Shown here one piece after another: positions 37,687 through 45,810 of a DNA stretch of 64,000 nt. Every line of letters starts with the position of its first letter. The stretch's first letter is position 1. A program made the translations under genes and the position numbers. The notes under the pieces were generated by a model that was not told where the DNA came from, did no database searches, and worked only from the letters and a program-made list of their open reading frames with translations. Origin of the DNA: Anabaena sp. PCC 7108 (GTDB taxonomy: Bacteria; Cyanobacteriota; Cyanobacteriia; Cyanobacteriales; Nostocaceae); contig NZ_KB235896.1 of assembly GCF_000332135.1 (NCBI RefSeq), positions 765,255 to 829,254 of the forward strand, read 5' to 3'.

Positions 37687-37914
37687 TTAAGCGTTGCTTA
37701 TGGTGAGCGAAGCGATCGCTTTTGACTCGATTACCAGTTTATACTCATGCTGTTGACCTTGAATACGACGTTTATCAAACTGATAACCTCGTTTCTTGAG
37801 GACGTGCATAGTTGCAGAAAATCGGTGGCTAATTTTTTCGACTAGTTCTTCTGTAGAATGCCAGCAAGAATCTGACATAACTTGAAGCATACGATCTGGG
37901 AGATTATCTTTCAC
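37687..37914 (-). CDS. Small putative winged-helix protein at the head of the locus
   Basis: 75 residues. MLQVMSDSCWHSTEELVEKISHRFSATMHVLKKRGYQFDKRRIQGQQHEYKL reads like a winged helix: helix, helix-turn-helix, then a beta-wing with a basic strand. No named family is certain. It is the first gene downstream of the predicted cas promoter and lies upstream of mntA, hepT and cas3', so it may regulate the locus. The HIP1 octamer GCGATCGC sits in its 3' end. Confidence 0.6.
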   Translation of the reverse strand: MKDNLPDRMLQVMSDSCWHSTEELVEKISHRFSATMHVLKKRGYQFDKRRIQGQQHEYKLVIESKAIASLTISNA

Positions 37915-38024
37915 AAGAAATTACCTAAATAAGTTTGCGCCGAAATAGCCATATCAGTGCTAACCTATGAGATACCACTCAACATAGGTGAACTGAAACA
38001 GCTTTGTTTCGGTTCTCTTTAATA

Positions 38025-38055
38025 AATATAGCACCAAAATTTTGTCTGTAGTAAA
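38025..38055 (-). promoter_or_regulatory. Predicted promoter of the CRISPR-Cas operon
   Basis: On the minus strand a TATATT -10 box (38025-38030) is preceded 18-19 bases upstream by TTTACT/TTACTA (38049-38055) as a -35 box. Transcription would start near 38017, about 100 bases before the small winged-helix gene. The -35 box lies inside the seed of the CRISPR-like guide's matching site. Confidence 0.5.
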
Positions 38056-38066
38056 GAAGTGCTTAA
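38044..38066 (+). promoter_or_regulatory. Predicted autorepression target: PAM GTC plus partial protospacer
   Basis: GTC at 38044-38046 fits the GTH PAM known for type I-D. The following TGTAGTAAAGAAGTG (38047-38061) matches the first 15 bases of the CRISPR-like guide at 38163 except position 12. Over 20 bases 17 match, with mismatches at 12, 16 and 18. Positions 6, 12 and 18 are flipped out in type I effector duplexes, so 12 and 18 should be tolerated. Confidence 0.6.
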
Positions 38067-38086
38067 AAATCTGGTAATGAAAAAAA

Positions 38087-38116
38087 TTGTTCCATGAAAC
38101 TTTTAGGATATATACT
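38087..38116 (+). promoter_or_regulatory. Predicted promoter of the CRISPR-like RNA
   Basis: TTGTTC (38087-38092), an 18-base spacer and TATACT (38111-38116). Transcription would begin near 38123, just before the first degenerate repeat. Confidence 0.5.
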
Positions 38117-38138
38117 AAAGAAGCCTTGAGACTAGACC

Positions 38139-38162
38139 TTAATCCCTATCAGGGATTGAAAT
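38139..38162 (+). repeat. Degenerate CRISPR repeat 1
   Basis: Aligned to the array repeat read on the minus strand, the 3' 23 bases differ at only about three positions (including C for T in the loop and T for the final C). The 5' half has diverged. It lies more than 12 kb from the array. Confidence 0.8.
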
Positions 38163-38200
38163 TGTAGTAAAGATGTGATCAAGGCATTAACACAACCTCA

Positions 38201-38224
38201 TAAATCCCTATTAGGGGTCGCAAG
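38201..38224 (+). repeat. Degenerate CRISPR repeat 2
   Basis: The hairpin core TCCCTATTAGGG is identical to the array repeat. The handle has become GTCGCAAG instead of ATTGAAAC, so a crRNA could not start here, as seen for second repeats of regulatory mini-CRISPRs. Confidence 0.7.
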
Positions 38225-38248
38225 CCAGAGAGAAATTCTGGCTTTTTT
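38223..38248 (+). terminator. Terminator of the CRISPR-like RNA
   Basis: AGCCAGA, a 7-base loop, TCTGGCT, then six T. A canonical rho-independent terminator just after the second degenerate repeat. Confidence 0.85.
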
Positions 38249-38274
38249 AATGTCTTTTTTGGATACCTCATATT

Positions 38275-38355
38275 GTGTCCGTAACTCGTTGCTAAAACCT
38301 ATAATGACACTGAAAATAAATGTTGGCAAGAGAATACAAGTATAAAGTGTCCGTA
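38275..38355 (+). promoter_or_regulatory. WYL gene promoter with paired GTGTCCGTA direct repeats
   Basis: A perfect TATAAT -10 box lies at 38300-38305. GTGTCCGTA occurs twice in the same orientation, at 38275-38283 around the -35 position and at 38347-38355 four bases before the ATG. These look like operator half-sites for an autoregulator, possibly the WYL protein itself. Confidence 0.5.
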
Positions 38356-38359
38356 CAAA

Positions 38360-39220
38360 ATGAGTCGCAAAGGTCAGTCTATAACTCTGTCGGTATCAGA
38401 ACGAGATAAAGCCGAACTAGAAGCGATCGCACTAGAATTCGGTATGATGTGGGGAGATGAACCCAATATCTCCAAACTCATCAAAGCGATCGCTCAACGT
38501 GAATTAATAGTTGGTAAAAATCATGACTGGCAGGATTCCCGTATCCGTGCCTTACATCGTTGTATTGCTGCATTAACTGACATCGGACAAATTGAACAAG
38601 CAGAAATTATCGCCAATTTGTTACTTGAACGTAGTGAATTATCCGTACCACTGCGGAGGGAAATTGAAGCTTTCCTGATTAATTCTCTCCCATCTTGGCG
38701 ATCGCAAATAGACTACTATATATTGCGTCAACAGCCTTTTCAACTTGCTTATCAAGATGCAGCAGAGCGAGTATTTAATTTTACAGTCCACCATGCTAAA
38801 ATTACACCCCACGAAAAGCGTCAATATCTTGACTGCTGGTGTGAAGAAACAGAAGGCAATTTTGGCATCCCAGAACTACTACATAACTGGTGTTTCCGTT
38901 TAGACAGAATTAATGAAGCATCTGTCACGGAAATTACTGGTAAATGGCATTCTAACCTAGACCAAATAGAAGTGGAAATGCACCTATTAAATAACTTAGC
39001 TTTTGCCTATCAAACTAAACCAGAGGATAAAACAGTGGAATGGATACCAGACAAACCAAAGGTGAAACGAGTAATTAGGAGAGTATCAAATACATTTTGG
39101 TTTATTAGGGAAATTATGCAATATTCATCTGATTGTATTGTCATTTCACCGGAAAGCGTGCGATCGCAGATCAAACAAAAACTGATCAAACTATGTCAAA
39201 GTTATGACTTAATCACATGA
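38360..39220 (+). CDS. WYL-domain transcriptional regulator of the CRISPR locus
   Basis: 286 residues. The first ~48 residues (SITLSVSERDKAELEAIALEFG, then ISKLIKAIAQRE) look like a ribbon-helix-helix DNA-binding domain. A WYL-like domain covers about 112-190 (QPFQLAYQDAAERVFNF, YLDCWCEE, NWCFRLDRI), followed by a WCX-like C-terminus. Similar proteins, such as Sll7009 of Synechocystis, repress neighbouring I-D CRISPR systems. Encoded divergently from the cas operon across the 446-base control region, it is probably a repressor or sensor of that locus. Confidence 0.82.
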   Translation: MSRKGQSITLSVSERDKAELEAIALEFGMMWGDEPNISKLIKAIAQRELIVGKNHDWQDSRIRALHRCIAALTDIGQIEQAEIIANLLLERSELSVPLRREIEAFLINSLPSWRSQIDYYILRQQPFQLAYQDAAERVFNFTVHHAKITPHEKRQYLDCWCEETEGNFGIPELLHNWCFRLDRINEASVTEITGKWHSNLDQIEVEMHLLNNLAFAYQTKPEDKTVEWIPDKPKVKRVIRRVSNTFWFIREIMQYSSDCIVISPESVRSQIKQKLIKLCQSYDLIT

Positions 39221-39320
39221 CTTAATCGTATCCTTAGAGACTGATATAAATGGAACATACTAGTATTTAGGGAAAAGGGAAAATGTAATATGTTTTACAC
39301 AATCCCCACTTCCCAATCAC

Positions 39321-40055
39321 TTATGCTTCATTTGAAGGTTGAACAGCTAGATAGATGTAGTAAGTGGCCATGGGAATGACAGTGGCAGCAATTAACAGTC
39401 CAACTACCCAAGCGATCGCATTATCTTTTTCGGTTCCTTCGGTTTTTCCAAATGTACCTTCTACTTGCACAGTTTCCATAATCTTGGGTGGACCAGGATC
39501 AGGTTTACCGGAGATCACAGCGACTAAGCGATCGCGCACGTCAATAAATGCCTGATTATATTTATTCCCATTGCGTAATGGTACACCTAATGTATCCTCA
39601 GCCACACTATTAGCAATCTCATCTGTCAGTGTAGACTTGACCTGATCACCACTCACAATAGCCGCACGATTGGTGACAGTATCAATCACCAATAAAGTTT
39701 GATTAGCTTGATCTGCTGCTGTGGGAAACCATTTTGCAAACAGTCCTTGAGCAAAACTTTCTGGTGTTTCCCCATAGTCAAGTCGGTGAACAGTAACAAT
39801 CCTCGCTTCGTTACCAGTTTCCTGTGCTAATTCTTTGAAAGCGCCGCTAATTTGACCCTCATTAAAACGACTAATAACTTCACCTTGATCTACAATCCAG
39901 GTATCTGGTGTCAGATTAGGTATTTGATACACACCAGTAGCAAAGGCTGGTGTAGCAAAGACAGAAATAGCCATCATCATGATCACCAATACAGGTAAAA
40001 TGAGACGGACAAGATATGTGTGACTACTAAATAATTGCTTGAGTAGCTGTTTCAT
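39321..40055 (-). CDS. psb32: Psb32, TPM-domain photosystem II protein
   Basis: 244 residues from the ATG at 40055 (the open frame reaches 40085). A signal peptide ends near FATPAFA at about residue 40. The TPM domain begins TPDTWIVDQGEVISRFNEGQISGAFKELA and includes NQTLLVIDTVTNRAAIVSGD. A C-terminal membrane helix (IAWVVGLLIAATVIPMATYYIYLAV) anchors it. Psb32 and its plant relative TLP18.3 help protect and repair photosystem II in the thylakoid lumen. Confidence 0.88.
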   Translation of the reverse strand: MKQLLKQLFSSHTYLVRLILPVLVIMMMAISVFATPAFATGVYQIPNLTPDTWIVDQGEVISRFNEGQISGAFKELAQETGNEARIVTVHRLDYGETPESFAQGLFAKWFPTAADQANQTLLVIDTVTNRAAIVSGDQVKSTLTDEIANSVAEDTLGVPLRNGNKYNQAFIDVRDRLVAVISGKPDPGPPKIMETVQVEGTFGKTEGTEKDNAIAWVVGLLIAATVIPMATYYIYLAVQPSNEA

Positions 40056-40168
40056 GAAATGAATCCTACTAAGACACTCTTGCAATCAAAATACTACAGA
40101 ACCTATGCCAAAAGCACCTGTTTAGGAGATAATTCTCCGCTGTTGGCCATAAAAGTAACTTTAAAACT

Positions 40169-40849
40169 ATGACAATCATCTTAACCAACGACGACGGTAT
40201 CGACGCACCAGGTATTCAAGCCTTACTGAAAGCGGTCAACGGCAAAAATCTGATTATCGCCGCACCACAAGAACATCAATCTGGTTGTGGACATCAAGTT
40301 ACCACAACTCTTCCTATTCAACTACAACGTCGTTCTGAGTTTGAATATGCTATCTCTGGTACTCCCGCTGATTGTGTGCGAATTGCCAAGACACAAATTT
40401 GCGAAAATATCAAGTTTGTGATTTCAGGTATTAATGCTGGTGGTAATTTGGGAGTGGATGCTTATATCTCTGGTACTGTTGCTGCTGTCAGAGAAGCGGC
40501 AATGCATGGTATTCCCGGAATTGCAATTTCTCAATATCGCCAAGGCAAGCTAGATTACAATTGGGATTTAGCTGCTCAGTGGACATCACTAATTTTAGCA
40601 GACTTGCTGGCGCGTCCTTTAGAACCTGGTAGCTTTTGGAACGTTAATTTACCCCATCTCCTACCAGAAGATCATGCGCCTGAAGTAGTATTTTGTCAAC
40701 CTTGTACCAAACCTTTACCTGTAGACTATCGAATCGATGGCGATAATTTTTATTATGTAGGTGAATATGGTAAACGAGATCGCACTCCTGGTAGTGATGT
40801 GGATGTATGCTTTCGGGGAAATATTGCGATAACTCAGTTAAGAGTATAA
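40169..40849 (+). CDS. surE: 5'/3'-nucleotidase SurE
   Basis: 226 residues. The metal site LTNDDGIDAPG at 5-15 with Asp8-Asp9, Ser and Asn ligands in PQEHQSGCGH and SGINAGGNLG, and VAAVREAAMHGIPGIAIS are all canonical. It removes phosphate from nucleoside monophosphates. Some homologues are longer; this is the compact form. Confidence 0.94.
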   Translation: MTIILTNDDGIDAPGIQALLKAVNGKNLIIAAPQEHQSGCGHQVTTTLPIQLQRRSEFEYAISGTPADCVRIAKTQICENIKFVISGINAGGNLGVDAYISGTVAAVREAAMHGIPGIAISQYRQGKLDYNWDLAAQWTSLILADLLARPLEPGSFWNVNLPHLLPEDHAPEVVFCQPCTKPLPVDYRIDGDNFYYVGEYGKRDRTPGSDVDVCFRGNIAITQLRV

Positions 40850-40853
40850 AACT

Positions 40854-41213
40854 TCATGTTTCTTCATCTGAGCTTTGAAGCAAACACACTATTTTGTCTA
40901 CTGTTTGTGTCAATTGAGTCAGTTCTTGTAGAGAATCTTTCTGTGCTTCAGCTAGAGTTTGAACAGCATCACACAAAGCAAAAATTTGAAACCCTTGCTG
41001 TTGTACCTGCTTTCCCTGTGCTTCAACTTGCACACTCAGCGCATCAACTCTTTCAGCCAGACGTTCAATAGTTTCAGTCGTAGATAGCACTGCTTCCCCT
41101 ATTTGCTCAACAATAGCTTCTAATCGACTAATTTTGGCTTCGACTCCTGCTGAAATCATTTCCTGTCCACCCCAATTTTGAGAAATCATCATATTAATAT
41201 TGTTAGTATTCAT
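40854..41213 (-). CDS. Small coiled-coil hypothetical protein
   Basis: 119 residues, not recognised. Heptads run from about 25 to 115 (ISRLEAIVEQIGEAV, TIERLAERVDALSVQVEAQGKQVQQQG). It is convergent with surE, their stops only a few bases apart. Similar short coiled-coil proteins are common in cyanobacteria without known function. Confidence 0.5.
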   Translation of the reverse strand: MNTNNINMMISQNWGGQEMISAGVEAKISRLEAIVEQIGEAVLSTTETIERLAERVDALSVQVEAQGKQVQQQGFQIFALCDAVQTLAEAQKDSLQELTQLTQTVDKIVCLLQSSDEET

Positions 41214-41867
41214 CCAATAATTTCATAATCAGTAATACAAGACTAAATTCTGATTTTCAGTATCAAAAAAGTCCAACTGATTTTCATACTCTTATGCATT
41301 CCCAAAAAGTATTTAAGTTACAGTCAATTGTCAGTAATTGAAATTGATAAGTTTTTAGTCAACCTACATAAACCCTTTTCTAATCTTGCTTATAGCAACA
41401 ACGCTGTATTTTGAAATGGGTTGTATCTGTTTAGACTATCCTATTAATTGCTTACTGTTTCCAACAAGAGGTTAAGGGTTAATTACTGATTGAGTAATTA
41501 TAAAAATCATAAAACCTACTTGTACTGACTCTTTCTAGAAGTGCGTTTTATCGCTAACTGTGGAGACTGTATATATAAGGTTTCTATGGTATTTATTTAG
41601 CGCTGCCTCACATAAAATTGATATTATATTCAGCGGTATTTTATTTGATCTAAGTTGCTAATACAGCTTAATAAAAATTATTATCCTTTGAAAAGGTTAA
41701 AAAGCTGATAAGACTTGCTCTATTCCCTCTTAACCTCCAGCATAGCTGAAGAATTGCAGTAGTACCACAGGGCGGAATTAAAAGTTAAAAAAGCAGATTA
41801 AACAAGTTTTTTACTAGCCTTTAATGATACCTTTATTTCCGCCACAGTGGACTAAAAATTTACGTTA
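41214..41867. other. Gene-free stretch
   Basis: About 650 AT-rich bases with no convincing gene or RNA. It holds a CTCACATAAAATTGATATTA motif near 41609-41628, related to one at 10188, and nothing else recognised. Confidence 0.6.
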
Positions 41868-42545
41868 TTAAATGAATGATTTACCTAAAAATACAATCCC
41901 AATACCACAAAAAGCTAAACCAGCCCAGCGAATTTTACTTGCTAATATTGGCTGAATTTCTTTTCCACCCATAATTGCACCACTTTCTCTAGAACAGAGA
42001 AAAATCACACTTTGAGTTAAGGTGACACCAATAATATAAGTAACTACAGTTACTATTCCTGCACCAAGGATTGATTCACCATCAGCATAACCCTGAAATA
42101 AACCAGCCGCCGCACTGACTATGGCAATCACTAACCAACTAAGTTGAATTTGCTGGACTAAAATGATGCCAAAAGCGATAGTAAAAATAGCGATCGCTAT
42201 TTCTGTACCTAGTAAATTTAGTTGGTACAAATGAATTATTTGTCCACACAAAGCAGCTATCACAAAAGATGCACCTATCCAAGCACCACGTCCAAATCTG
42301 GCAGCCAGTAAGCCAATGGCAACTATACCAGCTAACCTGTCTAAGGCAATAACTGGATCAGCTATACCCCAAATTAACCCTTCCCATGAGTTGGAAATAG
42401 TGTGTGCAACTGGTACTCCACCTGATGAACTTAGTAGACTAATGAGGACTAAAGCTGCGATCGCTCCAATGTGTCTGTACTGTCTGGATACGGGTAGTTT
42501 CCGTAAATTAGAAGATGCTGTTAGTGGTATTTTGAACATTATCAT
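41868..42545 (-). CDS. HupE/UreJ-like membrane protein
   Basis: 225 residues with six or seven hydrophobic segments. The region IWGIADPVIALDRLAGIVAIGLLAARFGRGAWIG follows the HupE/UreJ pattern (HP...DH..A.VAVGLWA), a family linked to nickel or cobalt uptake. The usual metal-binding His residues are changed (ADP for HP, DR for DH), so transport of nickel is doubtful. No hydrogenase or urease genes are nearby. Confidence 0.65.
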   Translation of the reverse strand: MIMFKIPLTASSNLRKLPVSRQYRHIGAIAALVLISLLSSSGGVPVAHTISNSWEGLIWGIADPVIALDRLAGIVAIGLLAARFGRGAWIGASFVIAALCGQIIHLYQLNLLGTEIAIAIFTIAFGIILVQQIQLSWLVIAIVSAAAGLFQGYADGESILGAGIVTVVTYIIGVTLTQSVIFLCSRESGAIMGGKEIQPILASKIRWAGLAFCGIGIVFLGKSFI

Positions 42546-42642
42546 TAATAGGTCAGATTAGTCTTTTCTGTAATTTATACTACTTCAATCTCAAAAAAAC
42601 TAATGCCGTTATAAATATATATGACATAGTCCCTACATATAG

Positions 42643-42675
42643 CAGGTGACAGGTGACTCTTAACAGGTGACAGCC
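42643..42675. repeat. AGGTGAC heptamer STRR
   Basis: CAGGTGACAGGTGACTCTTAA then CAGGTGACAG: imperfect heptamers as in cas4. The rest of 42546-42837 shows no gene. Confidence 0.6.
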
Positions 42676-42837
42676 TGAAAAGTCTTTTGGTGTTTAGGTT
42701 TTATAATCAATTGGTGTCCTAACCGCCCTGTCTGTTGCTATATTTTGGTTAAATTGAAATTGTTGAAATTAGAGCAATATGACTTTCAGATGATCATCTC
42801 AGGAGCTTCAGAAAACATTACTTTATTAGTGAATGGA

Positions 42838-44589
42838 TCACCGAAGTAATTCCTCAACTTGATGCTGGCTCCACAAAATTCTATAAAGCCCTGGCTGTTG
42901 TAGAAGCTCTGAATGATTACCTATTTGAACAATTTTGCCCTTATCCATGACAAAAATTCGGTCAGATGTGGCAGCAGCGGAGAGTTGATGGGTAATGAAA
43001 ATTACTGTTTTTCTCTGATTGCCACGGTCAAGATTTTTCAGAATTTGTGTAGCTGTTTGATTATCAACACTGGAGAGAGCATCATCTAAAATTAATACAG
43101 GGGCATTAATCAGCATTGCCCTAGCTAGGGCTGTACGCTGTCTCTGTCCACCGGAAAGAGTGATTCCGCGTTCACCAACAATGGTTTCATACTGCTGAGG
43201 AAAAGTACTAATTTCTGATGCAATTTGGGCAAGATCAGCAACTGCTGCTACAGAGTCTTCTTCACTGAGGGGGTCGCCATAACGGATATTATTTTTAATG
43301 GTGGTGCTAAACAAAAAGCTATCTTGAGGCACATAAGCGATCGCACCTCGTAAATCATTTAAAGCTATTTTTGTAATATCCATCCCATCCAAAAACAACT
43401 GCCCCGCTTCAATATCTAACAAGTGCGGTAAAGCATTAGCCAAAGTTGATTTACCCGATCCAATAGCGCCAACAATAGCCACCACTTCCCCAGGATCAAT
43501 AGTAAAATTAACATGATCTAAAGCTGGAGTAGTCGCACCAGGGTAAGTGTAAGTCAGGTTTTTAGCTGTCAGCTTTCCTGTTACTTTTTCGGTACTGATA
43601 CGTATAGAATCTGCGGCATCTTGAATTTTCGGAATAACACTGAGAATAGATTCCAGGCGATCTATACTTACTTCACCTCGTTGATAAGTAGTGATTGTGA
43701 AACCTAACAAAGCTGTTGGGAAAACCAGACGCTCTACATAAATCAATAGCGCCAGAAAATCACCTACAGCCAGAGTTCCAGAAGATATCCGCATTGTTCC
43801 CAAGCAGATGATAATTAGAGAACTGAGATTAGCTAGACCACCAATCAGAGGAAACAGAGTATTTCGGCTTTGTGCCAATTTGAGATTAGCTGCCAATAGC
43901 TGCTGATTTTTCTGGTTAAAAGCTTGACGTTCATTTTCTTCTTGAGCGTAGATTTTAATTAAAGAAATACCACTAATATCTTCTTGGATCAGCTCACTCA
44001 TATCCGAGAGTTTTTCCTGCACTGCGGATTGTTGTTGGCGCAAGCGATCGCTAAACAAATGTACTAGCAGGAACATAAACGGGTAGACTGCCAGGGAAGC
44101 TAATGTCAGATCCACACTAATCGACAGCATCACTGGTAGCGTCAGAGCATAAGCAAACAGAGTATTTGCCAAACTCAACACCGCAAAACCCAACAACCTC
44201 CTGATATTTTCTACATCACTAGTAGCACGACTAATTAAATCACCAGGAGTGTTATTGGCAAAATAAGCCGGCTCCAATTTCAGTAAATGTTCAAAAATCC
44301 GCTGTTTCAGTGCAAATTCCACCTGCCGCCCTACACCAAATATCCAGATCCGGGAGGCCATACGCATCAGCAACATTGCTGAACTCAACAAAATAATTGT
44401 AGTTACATAATGTATTACTTGATCCAAACTAAAGGTGGTCGAAAGTTTGTCCACCCCAGAGCGAATCAGCAAAGGGATGTAAACACCCAAACCATTCACA
44501 AACAATAAAGCAATAATGCCTAATGTCGTCTCTCGCCAATAGGGACGCAAATAAGTACCGAGTTTCTCAAGCCGTCGAGATTGTGCCAT
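42838..44589 (-). CDS. ABC exporter, fused permease and ATPase
   Basis: 583 residues. Six hydrophobic segments fill about 15-300, then the ATPase with Walker A GAIGSGKSTL near 372, the signature LSGGQRQR, Walker B VLILDDALS and the H-loop ITHQ. This half-transporter type (MsbA/MdlB-like) works as a dimer and exports lipids, peptides or drugs. The substrate is unknown. Confidence 0.9.
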   Translation of the reverse strand: MAQSRRLEKLGTYLRPYWRETTLGIIALLFVNGLGVYIPLLIRSGVDKLSTTFSLDQVIHYVTTIILLSSAMLLMRMASRIWIFGVGRQVEFALKQRIFEHLLKLEPAYFANNTPGDLISRATSDVENIRRLLGFAVLSLANTLFAYALTLPVMLSISVDLTLASLAVYPFMFLLVHLFSDRLRQQQSAVQEKLSDMSELIQEDISGISLIKIYAQEENERQAFNQKNQQLLAANLKLAQSRNTLFPLIGGLANLSSLIIICLGTMRISSGTLAVGDFLALLIYVERLVFPTALLGFTITTYQRGEVSIDRLESILSVIPKIQDAADSIRISTEKVTGKLTAKNLTYTYPGATTPALDHVNFTIDPGEVVAIVGAIGSGKSTLANALPHLLDIEAGQLFLDGMDITKIALNDLRGAIAYVPQDSFLFSTTIKNNIRYGDPLSEEDSVAAVADLAQIASEISTFPQQYETIVGERGITLSGGQRQRTALARAMLINAPVLILDDALSSVDNQTATQILKNLDRGNQRKTVIFITHQLSAAATSDRIFVMDKGKIVQIGNHSELLQQPGLYRILWSQHQVEELLR

Positions 44590-44825
44590 TCCAGCAATTT
44601 TGCTACTTTATCATCCTGGACTAACTGACTGTGGTTTTCTGGTTTTGTCGTAATTACCGCAGCCAGTCTTAACATACTCTAATCGATGACTAAGATGTAT
44701 AGCCATGATTAACTGGGTACATGAAGACGCATAAATAAAAATATTTTTTGCGTGTTTACATCTTTGTATTCCCTTGACTTTGTACCTCTATTTTTTAAGT
44801 TAGCAAGTCAGACTGACTATTAAAT

Positions 44826-44859
44826 CAGGCCAGCTACCAAAAGATAGTAGAGCGGCCTG
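44826..44859 (-). terminator. Hairpin downstream of the YdcF-like gene
   Basis: CAGGCC and GGCCTG flank a second pairing GCTAC/GTAG. It lies just after the 3' end of the minus-strand gene 44884-45543. No strong T-run, so termination is plausible but weak. 44590-44825 shows nothing else. Confidence 0.45.
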
Positions 44860-44883
44860 TTTATAATCAGGTTTTCTACCTTA

Positions 44884-45543
44884 TCAAGAGCGCCCGCGCA
44901 AGAAAACGTAAATCTGATTGAGATAACTTTCCCAAACTTGGGTTGTCAGTTGCAGAGTTTCTGCATTAGGTACAAAATCTTCTACTCTTAACCCTCTTGT
45001 ACTGATGGCTTGAGGATTTTGGAGTAGATAGGATGGTATTTTCATATTTAGACTGTTGAAGTCCATGTTTGTGCGACTCATATCTCCCAGAGGTAGGATG
45101 CTATCCCCGCTGATATCTGAGATGTTCAAACTTGTTGGACTCAAAGCTACTAAAGTTGCAGATGGAGGCAACCCAGCCGCTATTGGAGATCTGACTAAAA
45201 AGTAAGCAATAGCTGGTGTACTTGACAATAGCAAAATCGTCAGCGCCCAGCCCAATAATAACCCACCAGGTTTTTCTATCCCTCCTCCTTTGATCTTTTG
45301 GGCAGCAATAATCAACATTAAAACCGCCGCTCCTAGAGGCTTAAGTGGAAAAGATATAAACCGCCATAAAGAAGCCACAGCTGGTTCCCCAGGATTAAGA
45401 AATGCCAAAGCTAAAACGACTAATACAGTCCCTAAAGCTAATCTGCCAACAAAGTTTACTGTTGGATAAAATCTTTGGAATAAAGAAAAGGCAAAAACAC
45501 CAATTAGTAGCCACAACAATACCCGGCTTAGTAATTGAAACAT
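44884..45543 (-). CDS. YdcF-type membrane protein lacking its central domain
   Basis: 219 residues. The N-terminus (FYPTVNFVGRLAL..., LNPGEPAVASLWRFISFPLKPLGAAVLMLI, PGGLLLGWALTILLLSSTPAIAYFLV) has four membrane helices like those before the DUF218/YdcF domain in longer cyanobacterial proteins. The C-terminus (GLRVEDFVPNAETLQLTTQVWESYLNQIYVFLRG) resembles the tail after that domain. The ~150-residue YdcF core expected between them is absent and replaced by a Ser/Asn/Leu-rich linker. This view rests on memory of the family, so it could also be a separate short family. Confidence 0.5.
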   Translation of the reverse strand: MFQLLSRVLLWLLIGVFAFSLFQRFYPTVNFVGRLALGTVLVVLALAFLNPGEPAVASLWRFISFPLKPLGAAVLMLIIAAQKIKGGGIEKPGGLLLGWALTILLLSSTPAIAYFLVRSPIAAGLPPSATLVALSPTSLNISDISGDSILPLGDMSRTNMDFNSLNMKIPSYLLQNPQAISTRGLRVEDFVPNAETLQLTTQVWESYLNQIYVFLRGRS

Positions 45544-45810
45544 AGATTAACTCTCTAATTTTCTGGTGTGGCAAGCCTAAAGGATGGGGTGAGTGGACTT
45601 ATTTTATCGTCAAACTGTAATTTCACCATGAGCCGACTTATAAAATACTTCATCCCTCATACCTCACACCTACAGACTACCGTCGTAGTGATTTTAGTTC
45701 AATTTTTTGACACTGCGTCTATATATTAGGATTTTCCAGAAGAGTAACAATAGCATCAGTAAACTAAATTAATTGAGTAGTAGTTGTCAAATCGTGATAA
45801 GGGAAAAACT

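Larger units (their letters stand above)
38123..38248 (+). ncRNA. CreR-like CRISPR-resembling guide RNA gene
   Basis: A compact transcription unit in the cas control region. After its promoter comes a degenerate I-D repeat ending CCCTATCAGGGATTGAAAT (38144-38162), which keeps the Cas6 hairpin and 5' handle with few changes. A guide starts at 38163. A second repeat core TCCCTATTAGGG follows at 38205-38216 with a ruined handle, then a terminator hairpin. The guide partly matches a PAM-bearing site over the cas promoter. Cas-regulating RNAs (CreR/CreA) of other type I systems have this form: two degenerate repeats, a guide with short seed complementarity, promoter targeting without cleavage. Existence of the RNA is inferred. 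Confidence 0.6.

Noticed and set aside
38047..38066. Guide match as a chance or local duplication
   Set aside because: Chance is unlikely for 11 identical bases in exact register with both the handle and a PAM within 120 bases. A local duplication cannot be excluded, but it would not predict the PAM or mismatches at positions 12 and 18.
38139..38224. Simple decayed end of a second CRISPR array
   Set aside because: Kept as an alternative, but the private promoter, terminator, intact first handle and the PAM-flanked guide match at the cas promoter are better explained by a regulatory guide gene.
41214..41867. Search for tRNA, tmRNA or riboswitch in the largest empty gaps
   Set aside because: No cloverleaf, tmRNA or known riboswitch core could be seen by eye here or in the other gaps; a covariance-model scan would be needed to exclude divergent RNAs.
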